This document shows positions 1-5,803 of a DNA stretch of 32,727 nucleotides, one piece after another. Position 1 is the stretch's first letter. Every line of letters starts with the position of its first letter. The position numbers and the translations under genes are program-made. Below the pieces are notes generated by a model that was given only the letters and a program-made list of their open reading frames with translations, searched no databases and was not told the DNA's origin. Location of the stretch: the IMG/VR virus record IMGVR_UViG_3300007640_000130, positions 1 through 32,727 of that record. The stretch is one strand, 5' to 3'. The stretch is from a virus.

Positions 1-2
1 AC

Positions 3-50
3 GCCGCCATCGACGCCCAGGAGATGAATGAGATGATGGCAGACCTCTGA
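3..50 (+). CDS. C-terminal end of an unidentified gene (5' truncated)
   Basis: An open frame enters from the left edge and ends at a TGA, leaving 15 codons that read AAIDAQEMNEMMADL. The codons are GC-rich (GCC, GAC, CTC), like the next three genes. The tail is acidic and methionine-rich. No function can be given from this fragment. That it is a real gene end is inferred from the codon use and the short gap to the next start. Confidence 0.45.
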   Translation, partial: AAIDAQEMNEMMADL

Positions 51-88
51 CCATCGCCCCCCTTTCCAAACCAAACCAACATCCTACC

Positions 89-256
89 ATGACCCGCGAC
101 CTTGCTACCGCTCTCCTGAACCGTGCCGCTGACGGAACCCAACTGCTGGCAATCCTGGACACCATCGCCACCGATCTGGAAACTCAGGGCATCGAAGAGA
201 CTGCCGCCCATTATGCTGCCATCTCTGCTCCGACTGCCGACCCGATCGCTTTCTGA
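89..256 (+). CDS. Small conserved phage-type protein, 55 aa, unknown function
   Basis: A 55-codon frame starts MTRDLATALLNRA and contains the helix-like stretch LLAILDTIATDLE. It resembles short conserved proteins of cyanophages that share a pattern like 'GdeiLaILDtia' (recalled, not searched). The first half is probably a short helical hairpin; the alanine-rich tail HYAAISAPTADPIAF looks disordered. There is no clear Shine-Dalgarno sequence; the leader is C/A-rich. The codons are strongly G/C-ending, unlike the AT-rich genes after position 1,070. No function is assigned. Confidence 0.6.
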   Translation: MTRDLATALLNRAADGTQLLAILDTIATDLETQGIEETAAHYAAISAPTADPIAF

Positions 257-267
257 AGTTTTGTGAC

Positions 268-311
268 TGGCCCCCGATCCTGCCGCCCGATGCTGTAGGA
301 TATGGGGGTCA
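268..311 (+). promoter_or_regulatory. Strong imperfect RNA hairpin between two small genes
   Basis: TGGCCCCC (268-275) pairs with GGGGGTCA (304-311), with one G-U pair. Inside it, ATCCT (277-281) pairs with AGGAT (297-301) across a 1x2 internal loop. That makes a 13-bp stem with a 15-nt loop. It starts 12 nt after the stop of the 55-aa gene and ends 15 nt before the HicA-like start. No U-run follows, so it is not a classical terminator. It could be an RNA 3'-end, a processing site or a translational control element. Confidence 0.45.
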
Positions 312-325
312 ACGCAACGGACGCC

Positions 326-508
326 ATGTCCCCACGAAAGGAACTCCGCCTGATTATGTCCCGCCATGGGTTCTCCATCCATCGGCAATCCAAGCACCTC
401 ATCTGGCGCAACGAAGCAGGACAGACCATCACCACCAGCAGCACCCCATCAGACGGCAATGCCCTGAGGCAGATTGAGCGGCAGGTCCGCCGCCTTGCCG
501 TCGCCTGA
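326..508 (+). CDS. HicA-like small protein, 60 aa
   Basis: The 60-aa product has the sequence pattern of HicA/YcfA-type proteins: a short helix (KELRLIMSRHGF), a strand, a central Ser-Lys-His (QSKHLIWRN) where HicA toxins carry their catalytic His, a second strand (GQTITTSSTPSDG) and a C-terminal helix (ALRQIERQVRRL). HicA toxins are dsRBD-fold mRNA interferases paired with HicB antitoxins, but no HicB-like frame is adjacent, so toxin activity is not claimed; many solitary phage homologues have no known role. I chose the ATG at 326 over the one at 302 because 302 lies inside the hairpin stem and adds eight unrelated residues. The protein is strongly basic and GC-rich in codon use. Confidence 0.55.
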   Translation: MSPRKELRLIMSRHGFSIHRQSKHLIWRNEAGQTITTSSTPSDGNALRQIERQVRRLAVA

Positions 509-511
509 TTC
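503..511 (+). promoter_or_regulatory. Extended -10 promoter-like element (TGCTACAAT)
   Basis: TGC followed by TACAAT is an extended -10 hexamer. It lies across the stop codon of the HicA-like gene and 38 nt before the next ATG. A weak -35 candidate (TTGCCG, 485-490) has only a 15-nt spacer. It is probably a sigma70-type promoter for the 142-aa gene, judged from sequence only. Confidence 0.4.
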
Positions 512-548
512 GTGCTACAATACCAAAGCAACCGACAGACACCGACTC

Positions 549-977
549 ATGACCATCGCTGCCCTGACCTCTGCCGACGCCGCCGCCCTGGAGTTCTACC
601 AGGAGAACGTTGCCTACGTTGATGGGTTTGGTCTGACCAACCTGGACCGCCCTGAGCGTCTCCTCTTTAAGAAGGGACGCCAACTGATGGAGGCAGCACT
701 TGCCGCCGCTAAGGCACCCACCCGCGAACTCTACTCCGATGCAGAGGTCGTCTTCTTGGTTCAGACCTACCTGGCATCGGGTGCCGACATGCAGGCAACC
801 CGCTCCGCCTACTTCCGCCAGTTCCCTGAGGCAACCCACTCTGCTTCCTCCGTCTGGATGAAGGTCTCCCGTATCCGCACCCTGGACACGGAGTTCGCCA
901 CCGACACCGAGTGGCAGGTTGACCAGCAGGTTGCTTCTGTCTGCCGTGCCCTGGATGCAGACCGCTTCGGGTTCTGA
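549..977 (+). CDS. Conserved phage-type protein with a helix-turn-helix-like region, 142 aa
   Basis: The start MTIAALTSADAAALEFYQ is chosen at the ATG at 549. An upstream TTG at 474 would add 25 residues that overlap the HicA-like gene and read through the promoter-like element. The N-terminal half is helical. Residues of about 65-110 (LYSDAEVVFLVQTYL ... THSASSVWMKVSRIRTLD) look like a tri-helical HTH/SANT-like unit with a Trp and a basic recognition-like helix. Similar proteins occur in cyanophages as hypotheticals (recalled, not searched). DNA binding is an inference. Codon use is GC-rich. Confidence 0.6.
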   Translation: MTIAALTSADAAALEFYQENVAYVDGFGLTNLDRPERLLFKKGRQLMEAALAAAKAPTRELYSDAEVVFLVQTYLASGADMQATRSAYFRQFPEATHSASSVWMKVSRIRTLDTEFATDTEWQVDQQVASVCRALDADRFGF

Positions 978-1000
978 TTCGTTCGTGGATCAGCAGTTCC

Positions 1001-1029
1001 CGGGTGCCCCCCTTCGGGGGCGGTGCCCG
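1001..1029 (+). terminator. GC-rich stem-loop after the 142-aa gene, possible terminator
   Basis: GCCCCC (1006-1011) pairs with GGGGGC (1016-1021) around a 4-nt loop. An outer CGGG/CCCG pair (1001-1004 with 1026-1029) extends it. It lies 24 nt after a stop codon, as a terminator would. It lacks a U-run, so it may be Rho-independent only in a loose sense. It also marks the exact edge of the GC-rich block. Confidence 0.5.
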
Positions 1030-1131
1030 CCGTGTATATAAAAACGCCTAACTACCCTAACCTACAAAGTGTTACGGAAGGCATCTATAAATTCCTCTCA
1101 TTATAAAAATTTTTTTCGCTATATAAAAACA

Positions 1132-1326
1132 ATGGTAGAGTTCGAAGAGATGCAAAAAAATCCGGAGGAAAATTTTACGACTGTAGAGGTCGATACAGTG
1201 ACTGGCGAGTATTATATAAACTTGCCAGAGTGGGTACTAAATGATTTTGGATGGTACGAAGGCACACAAGTAAATATGGAGGTTGAGGGAGACTGCATTG
1301 TGATAACGGAAGTCAAGGGAGATTGA
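1132..1326 (+). CDS. AbrB/SpoVT-like small protein, 64 aa
   Basis: The core TTVEVDTVTGEYYINLPEW, followed by a Trp-Tyr turn and a final VEGDCIVITEV strand, matches the two-strand, swapped-hairpin layout of AbrB/MazE-type DNA-binding domains. Similar 50-65-aa proteins are common in cyanophages (recalled). I prefer the ATG at 1132. A GTG at 1069 would add 21 residues from a very AT-rich leader, and the ATG at 1150 is also possible. The leader has several TATAAA-like runs, including TATAAATT at 1086-1093. The protein is acidic, which is unusual for a direct DNA binder, so a regulatory role is a guess. This is the first gene of the AT-rich region. Confidence 0.6.
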   Translation: MVEFEEMQKNPEENFTTVEVDTVTGEYYINLPEWVLNDFGWYEGTQVNMEVEGDCIVITEVKGD

Positions 1327-1351
1327 CGTTACATAGATAATACTGTATGAT
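1323..1351 (+). promoter_or_regulatory. sigma70-type promoter for the glycosyltransferase gene
   Basis: TTGACG (1323-1328) and TATGAT (1346-1351) are separated by exactly 17 nt, giving near-consensus -35 and -10 boxes. The -10 box ends 22 nt before the next ATG. The -35 box overlaps the TGA stop of the AbrB-like gene. Host-polymerase promoters of this kind drive early genes in T4-like cyanophages, so this gene may be expressed before the structural genes after it. Confidence 0.65.
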
Positions 1352-1373
1352 ACTGAAGTAATTACACTCTATT

Positions 1374-2132
1374 ATGGCTAAAGGATTTACCGTAAAGGCA
1401 AAGGCACCCACACCGTCGCAAAGCACTGCAGAGTGGGACTATGAGAAAGCAAAGGAGATGATCAAAGGTAAATCGATCGTCTTTTGTCTTCCTGGGAGAG
1501 GTGTTTCATATACATATCTGAAACATTTTGTGCAATTGTGTTTTGATATTGTGCAAGCAGGAGCAAGCATTCAGATTTCTCAAGATTATAGTTCCATGGT
1601 GAACTTTGCACGTTGTAAGTGTTTGGGTGCGAATGTACTGAGAGGACCCGATCAGATTCCCTGGGACGGTCGTTTAAACTATGATTATCAGTTATGGATT
1701 GATAGTGATATTGTTTTCAATACTGAGAAGTTCTATCAGTTAATTCTGATGGACAAGGACATTGCAAGTGGATGGTATTGTACCGAAGACGGTCGTACCA
1801 CAAGTGTTGCACACTGGTTAGATGAAGATGACTTCAAGAACAATGGTGGTGTCATGAACCACGAAACACTGGAAAGTATTCAGAAGCGTAAGGAACCATT
1901 TACTGTTGACTATGCAGGATTTGGATGGATCATGATTAAACACGGAGTTTTTGAGCATCCTGATATGAAGTATCCATGGTTTGCTCCTAAGATGCAAGTT
2001 TTTGATTCTGGTGCAGTACAGGATATGTGTGGAGAGGATGTATCGTTCTGTCTGGATGCAAAGGAAGCAGGTTTTGAAATTTGGTGCGATCCTCGTATCA
2101 GAGTCGGGCACGAAAAATCAAGAGTGATTTGA
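1374..2132 (+). CDS. Glycosyltransferase-like protein (GT-A type), 252 aa
   Basis: The protein looks like a short GT-A glycosyltransferase. It has a nucleotide-sugar-type first strand (SIVFCLPGRGVSYTYL, about 34-49), a DxD metal-binding motif in LWIDSDIVF (DSD at 110-112), a central AGFGWIMIKHGVF segment, and a C-terminal GEDVSFCLDAKEAGF motif (220 onward). The last of these fits the acidic catalytic/ED motif and is followed by a late His in VGHEK. Its acceptor is unknown: virion proteins, phage DNA or host surface glycans are all possible. It is not a known T4 core gene but such genes are common in cyanomyoviruses. It has its own sigma70-type promoter and lacks a clear Shine-Dalgarno. The next gene starts 1 nt after its stop, so they are probably cotranscribed. 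Confidence 0.7.
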   Translation: MAKGFTVKAKAPTPSQSTAEWDYEKAKEMIKGKSIVFCLPGRGVSYTYLKHFVQLCFDIVQAGASIQISQDYSSMVNFARCKCLGANVLRGPDQIPWDGRLNYDYQLWIDSDIVFNTEKFYQLILMDKDIASGWYCTEDGRTTSVAHWLDEDDFKNNGGVMNHETLESIQKRKEPFTVDYAGFGWIMIKHGVFEHPDMKYPWFAPKMQVFDSGAVQDMCGEDVSFCLDAKEAGFEIWCDPRIRVGHEKSRVI

Positions 2133-2133
2133 C

Positions 2134-2313
2134 ATGGCTGACGAATTTTACAATATTTTTTGTAAAGGACGTAAATTGTATTCCAACTTGACACAGGAGG
2201 AATATTTCGATATTATGGAGGACCTGTCGATAGAGTATTATCAGACCGGTTCTCCAAGACCTGAAGATCTTGAAACTGAAATTATTAGGAGATTAAACAA
2301 TGGCAATGCGTAA
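2134..2313 (+). CDS. Conserved small acidic phage protein, 59 aa
   Basis: The frame runs from MADEFYNIFCKGRKLYS to RRLNNGNA. The middle, NLTQEEYFDIMEDLSIEYY, is predicted helical and acidic, followed by a TGSPRPEDLETEII segment. The pattern is familiar from T4-like cyanophages as a hypothetical protein (recalled, not searched). It starts 1 nt after the glycosyltransferase stop, and its last 14 nt overlap the start of the next gene in a different frame. No function is assigned. Confidence 0.65.
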   Translation: MADEFYNIFCKGRKLYSNLTQEEYFDIMEDLSIEYYQTGSPRPEDLETEIIRRLNNGNA

Positions 2314-2437
2314 AGGTGGCGGTTATGTGGAGGGTGCTCCGAAAAAAACTCGTCAAGGAAAAGGTGTGAATACCAAGTATGCCGCGTCTTCTCGCAATAA
2401 AGCAAAGAAGAAGTACCGTGGTCAAGGTAAAGGTTAA
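2300..2437 (+). CDS. Conserved small highly basic phage protein, 45 aa
   Basis: The product is MAMRKGGGYVEGAPKKTRQG followed by a Lys/Arg/Ser-rich tail ending KKKYRGQGKG. It carries about 14 Lys/Arg and almost no acidic residues, so it probably binds nucleic acid or another acidic partner. Very similar 40-50-aa proteins are widely conserved in cyanomyoviruses (recalled). A good Shine-Dalgarno (AGGAGA, 2287-2292) lies 7 nt upstream, inside the previous gene, and the 14-nt overlap suggests translational coupling. Confidence 0.7.
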   Translation: MAMRKGGGYVEGAPKKTRQGKGVNTKYAASSRNKAKKKYRGQGKG

Positions 2438-2440
2438 ATA
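2435..2440 (+). promoter_or_regulatory. Late-promoter-like TAAATA on the stop codon of the basic protein
   Basis: TAAATA here includes the TAA stop codon of the 45-aa gene as its first three bases. It lies 25 nt before the 218-aa gene. It matches only the 3' six bases of the T4 late box TATAAATA, so it is weaker than the others. The support is its position, which repeats that of the stronger boxes. Confidence 0.35.
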
Positions 2441-2459
2441 AGACAGTCAATAAAATCTC

Positions 2460-3116
2460 ATGAGTTGTCTCATCACCAACCTCCCATCAGTAGAAGTATG
2501 GGTTCGTAAGGAATATCTTACAGATCATCAGAGTGGACACGGTGAATTTGTTAAGGGCGTTTGGGTTTCGGCAAAGTCGATTCCTGGACGCGCTTTTTAT
2601 TTTGAGACATATTTACCAGAATATGCGGCAATGTATGATAAACTGCCGATTAGCGCGTTTGTCTCGTCGCCAAAAACACCTGATCCTGATATGAACCTAC
2701 CAAACCTACAGTTTTGGAACTGTATGGACTATGGTGTGGTGAGTATTGACAAGAAATTCATCGGTAGTATGGATTTTGAGTGCTATACACGGGACTTTGG
2801 CATTCAAAAAGGCACTTATGTCTGTACAATTGACAATTATCACCGTGATCCTGACATGGTAGACTGGGCAACGAGTGAAAATCCTGCCGAACACAAGTCT
2901 CATAACCTCATTGAACTTGAAAATGGTCAATATGCACTGTATCCAAATAATAGATTACGTATTTTTGACAATAGTCTGACACCTGTCGAACCAAAAATGC
3001 CTGATTTCAAGGTTTCGACTCAATATTATCAGGTAGAATGTGGTTATGATCGTCTTGGTATGGGTGATGAGGATGAATATCACTGGAAAACCGCTCAAGA
3101 ACGTGAAAATAAATAG
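2460..3116 (+). CDS. Conserved cyanophage protein of unknown function, 218 aa
   Basis: The protein starts MSCLITNLPSVEVWVRKEYL and has runs such as FVKGVWVSAKSIPGRAFYF, LPNLQFWNCMDYGV and DFKVSTQYYQVECGY. The aromatic- and Trp-rich layout looks like a compact globular protein. No signal peptide or membrane segment is visible. Homologues sit upstream of gene 25 in T4-like cyanophages (recalled, not searched). A role in virion formation would fit the position but is inference. The last codons and the stop overlap a late-promoter-like AATAAATA. Confidence 0.65.
   Translation: MSCLITNLPSVEVWVRKEYLTDHQSGHGEFVKGVWVSAKSIPGRAFYFETYLPEYAAMYDKLPISAFVSSPKTPDPDMNLPNLQFWNCMDYGVVSIDKKFIGSMDFECYTRDFGIQKGTYVCTIDNYHRDPDMVDWATSENPAEHKSHNLIELENGQYALYPNNRLRIFDNSLTPVEPKMPDFKVSTQYYQVECGYDRLGMGDEDEYHWKTAQERENK
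3108..3115 (+). promoter_or_regulatory. T4-type late-promoter-like box AATAAATA
   Basis: This box matches TATAAATA at 7 of 8 positions. It overlaps the TAG stop of the 218-aa gene (3114-3116). It lies 57 nt upstream of the 72-aa gene. The single mismatch is at the first base. Confidence 0.4.
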
Positions 3117-3146
3117 CGTTAAGGGATAGCAACCCCTCTAAAAGTT

Positions 3147-3167
3147 CTGATTTTAACGAATCAGGAG
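3147..3167 (+). promoter_or_regulatory. Stem-loop touching the Shine-Dalgarno of the 72-aa gene
   Basis: CTGATT (3147-3152) is perfectly complementary to AATCAG (3159-3164) around a 6-nt loop. The AG of the Shine-Dalgarno AGGAG (3163-3167) is part of the 3' arm. The ATG at 3173 follows after 5 nt. Folding would partly hide the ribosome-binding site, so a translational switch is possible. A 6-bp stem can also arise by chance. Confidence 0.4.
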
Positions 3168-3172
3168 CTAAA

Positions 3173-3391
3173 ATGGGAAATCATCACCAGGTTGATAAGG
3201 GAGAACTGTTCATTGAACAAGGAATGACCCTTATTACAGAAGTAGAAAGTGAAAAATATCTTAGAAAAGCATCAAAACAGAGAAAAATTACTCAAAATGA
3301 GGAACTCTATCCAATTCCAGACGATCGTTTAGAGCGTCAATGTGGTGGTGCTCATGGTTTTGATGATTTTGTTGAAAGATGGCATGAGTAA
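3173..3391 (+). CDS. Conserved small cyanophage protein, 72 aa
   Basis: The product starts MGNHHQVDKGELFIEQGMTL and ends CGGAHGFDDFVERWHE. The middle is charged and probably helical (KYLRKASKQRKITQNEELY). The sequence pattern is familiar from T4-like cyanophages (recalled), and no function is known. The start is supported by AGGAG 5 nt upstream. It ends 1 nt before a TATAAATA box that serves gene 25. Confidence 0.65.
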   Translation: MGNHHQVDKGELFIEQGMTLITEVESEKYLRKASKQRKITQNEELYPIPDDRLERQCGGAHGFDDFVERWHE

Positions 3392-3392
3392 A

Positions 3393-3400
3393 TATAAATA
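3393..3400 (+). promoter_or_regulatory. T4-type late promoter TATAAATA before gene 25
   Basis: This is an exact match to the T4 late-promoter -10 box read by gp55-type sigma factor. It begins 1 nt after the stop codon of the 72-aa gene. The box ends 22 nt before the gene 25 ATG. Late transcription of the wedge genes from here is likely. Confidence 0.7.
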
Positions 3401-3422
3401 AAATCAAGAAAACTCTATACTA

Positions 3423-3824
3423 ATGGCAGAACAAAGGGTATCCAGATCATTTAAAGACATCAGTTTATCCTTTGTTCCACATCCAGTGACAAAGGATCTT
3501 CAAATATTAAAAAATGAGAACGCGATTCGTAGATCCGTAAGAAATATTGTTGAGACCATCCCCACTGAAAGATTTTTCAACTCATTGTTAGGATCTGATG
3601 TAAGGGATAGTCTGTTTGAATTTGTGGATTTTGGTACTGCATCTGTTATACAGAGTCAGATTTTGGTTGCAATAGAAAACTTTGAACCAAGAGTTGATAA
3701 TGTAGTTGTTGAAGTGGATCCTCAACCAGACCAAAATTCATTTAATGTGACTGTTATTTTTGACATTATTGGGCAAGAGTTTCCGACACAAGAGTATACG
3801 TTCCTATTAGAGGCAGCAAGATAA
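3423..3824 (+). CDS. 25: Baseplate wedge subunit gp25
   Basis: At 133 aa it is close to T4 gp25 (132 aa). The N-terminal segment VSRSFKDISLSFVPHPVTKD, the helix NAIRRSVRNIVETIPTERFF and the C-terminal strand pattern ending EYTFLLE fit the gp25/lysozyme-like wedge family, which joins gp6 and gp53 at the wedge core and seeds the sheath. In T4 gene 25 lies elsewhere, while cyanomyoviruses place it just before gene 6, as here. The following gene begins 1 nt after the stop, so the two are probably translated together. A late promoter is 22 nt upstream, and there is no strong Shine-Dalgarno. Confidence 0.9.
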   Translation: MAEQRVSRSFKDISLSFVPHPVTKDLQILKNENAIRRSVRNIVETIPTERFFNSLLGSDVRDSLFEFVDFGTASVIQSQILVAIENFEPRVDNVVVEVDPQPDQNSFNVTVIFDIIGQEFPTQEYTFLLEAAR

Positions 3825-3825
3825 G

Positions 3826-5802
3826 ATGCCCTTTACAAAATTTACGAATTTAGATTTTGATCAGATAAAGACTTCAATCAAAGATTATCTTCGCGCTAAT
3901 TCAACATTTAGCGACTTTGATTTTGAAGGATCAAATTTTTCTGTCTTAATTGATACGTTAGCATATAATACTTATATTACGGCATTTAACTCGAACATGA
4001 TTGTTAATGAGTCCTTCTTGGATTCGGCAACTCTTCGAGAAAATGTTGTTTCTCTTGCAAGAAATATAGGATATGTACCACGCTCAAGAACGGCAGCAAG
4101 GGCAACGATATCCTTTACAGTATCAACTACCGAAGATACTCCTACACTAACCTTACAGAGGGGTCTGGTGTGTGTAGGGACCGCAAATGATACGACATAT
4201 ACTTTCTCAATACCAGAAAACATCACTGCCACCGTTGTTAATGGCGTGGCATCCTTCGATAATATTTCTGTCTATCAAGGAACATATCTGACAAAGAGAT
4301 TTGATTATGATGGATCTCTTGATCAGAGATTTATTCTTAATAATTCTTATATCGATACTTCTACATTATCAGTTTATGTTAGAAAAACTTCGGAGAGTGG
4401 ATTAGGAATTGAGTACGGTGCGATTGATAATATTTTAGGAACAACATCAGATTCTAGAATTTACATTCTACAGGAAGTCCAAGATGAGAAATATGAAATA
4501 AAGTTTGGTGATGGAATTATTGGAAAGAAACTTGGAGATTATGTTGGTGGAGATGGAACCGTAGTTACTGCCAACTATATTATTACAGATGGAGAAGAAG
4601 GTAATGGTGCCAGTGTTTTCTCCTTCTCTGGAAGTATTGTTACTGCCTCCAATATATTAATTGATTCAGGAAACGTTACTATAACGACCAACCAGGCATC
4701 TCAAAACGGATCTAGTATAGAACCAATAGATTCAATCAAATACTATGCTCCAAGAGTCTATTCGGCGCAGAATAGAGCAGTTACATCTAGAGATTATGAG
4801 GCAATTATAAAAAGAATATATCCAGAAACAGAATCTGTTGCCGTTGTTGGCGGAGAAGAATTGGATCCACCAGAATATGGAAATGTCATATTGAGCATCA
4901 AACCAAAAAATGGAAGTTTTGTTTCTGATTTTAATAAGTCAAGAATTTTAAGTCAGTTAAAACAATATACAGTTTCTGGAATTAATCCAAAGATCATTGA
5001 TCTCAAATCTCTTTATGTTGAAATTGATTCATCGGTATACTACAACAGCACTCAAGTTTCTAGTGCAGACTCTCTGAAGACTAATGTATTGAATAGTATA
5101 ACCAAATATTCTAAATCACTAGATCTGAATAAGTTTGGAGGTAGATTTAAGTACAGTAAAGTCCTGCAGGTAATTGATACCACAGATTCTGCAATTACTT
5201 CTAATATTACTAAAGTCAGAATTAGAAGAGATTTGAAGGCATCTTTAAATCAATTTGCACAGTATGAATTGTGTTTTGGTAATAAGTTCCATGTGAACCC
5301 ATCAGGACTTAATATCAAGTCTACTGGATTTAAAATTTCTGGAGAGTCTTCTACAGTATACTTGACAGATACTCCTACCATTACTACTGGTAACAGTGCT
5401 ATTACAAGTGCCACTGCTGCCAGCCAAGTTTTTCTTACTAGACCAAGACAAATCTCCGCAAAGACAGGTGTTCTTTCGATAGTTAAAATCGATTCTAGTG
5501 GCAATAGTATCGTTGTTGCCAAAGACGTTGGAAAAGTTGACTACGTTAAAGGAGAGATTACTATAGGAACAATAAACATTACAGAAACATCTATTTCTGG
5601 TGGCATTATAGAAATTCAAGCATTCCCAGAATCCAATGATGTCATTGGATTGAAAGACTTATATTTGTCCTTTGATATTTCTAAAAGTACAATAAATATG
5701 GTAAGGGATGTAATCGCTTCTGGTGATGAAATAACAGGAAATGTGTTTACTAGAGATTACTATACATCAAGTTACTCAAACGGGAATTTAGCAAGAAACT
5801 AA
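3826..5802 (+). CDS. 6: Baseplate wedge subunit gp6
   Basis: At 658 aa it matches T4 gp6 (660 aa). Recognisable parts are the N-terminal helical region with NMIVNESFLDSATLRENVVS and GYVPRSRTAARA (about 60-95), the KFGDGIIGKKLGDYVGGDGT loop (about 225-245), and the central RAVTSRDYEAIIKRIYPE motif (about 320-337), a gp6/baseplate-J-like signature. gp6 forms the continuous ring that holds the wedges around the hub. The gene lies 1 nt after gene 25 and 1 nt before the giant gene 7, consistent with a translation-coupled wedge operon. The C-terminal 150 residues are Ser/Thr-rich and resemble the modules of the next protein. Confidence 0.9.
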   Translation: MPFTKFTNLDFDQIKTSIKDYLRANSTFSDFDFEGSNFSVLIDTLAYNTYITAFNSNMIVNESFLDSATLRENVVSLARNIGYVPRSRTAARATISFTVSTTEDTPTLTLQRGLVCVGTANDTTYTFSIPENITATVVNGVASFDNISVYQGTYLTKRFDYDGSLDQRFILNNSYIDTSTLSVYVRKTSESGLGIEYGAIDNILGTTSDSRIYILQEVQDEKYEIKFGDGIIGKKLGDYVGGDGTVVTANYIITDGEEGNGASVFSFSGSIVTASNILIDSGNVTITTNQASQNGSSIEPIDSIKYYAPRVYSAQNRAVTSRDYEAIIKRIYPETESVAVVGGEELDPPEYGNVILSIKPKNGSFVSDFNKSRILSQLKQYTVSGINPKIIDLKSLYVEIDSSVYYNSTQVSSADSLKTNVLNSITKYSKSLDLNKFGGRFKYSKVLQVIDTTDSAITSNITKVRIRRDLKASLNQFAQYELCFGNKFHVNPSGLNIKSTGFKISGESSTVYLTDTPTITTGNSAITSATAASQVFLTRPRQISAKTGVLSIVKIDSSGNSIVVAKDVGKVDYVKGEITIGTINITETSISGGIIEIQAFPESNDVIGLKDLYLSFDISKSTINMVRDVIASGDEITGNVFTRDYYTSSYSNGNLARN

Positions 5803-5803
5803 T

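Noticed and set aside
474-548. TTG start at 474 for the 142-aa gene
   Set aside because: It would overlap the HicA-like gene by 35 nt and translate through the promoter-like TGCTACAAT. The ATG at 549 gives a protein with a normal start.
211-839. Two long reverse-strand open frames over the GC-rich block
   Set aside because: High G+C lowers stop frequency in all frames. The + strand frames have better start contexts, tight spacing and recognisable protein patterns.
1105-1130. A5/T7 tract read as an intrinsic terminator
   Set aside because: No GC-rich stem precedes it; it is just AT-rich leader before the AbrB-like gene.
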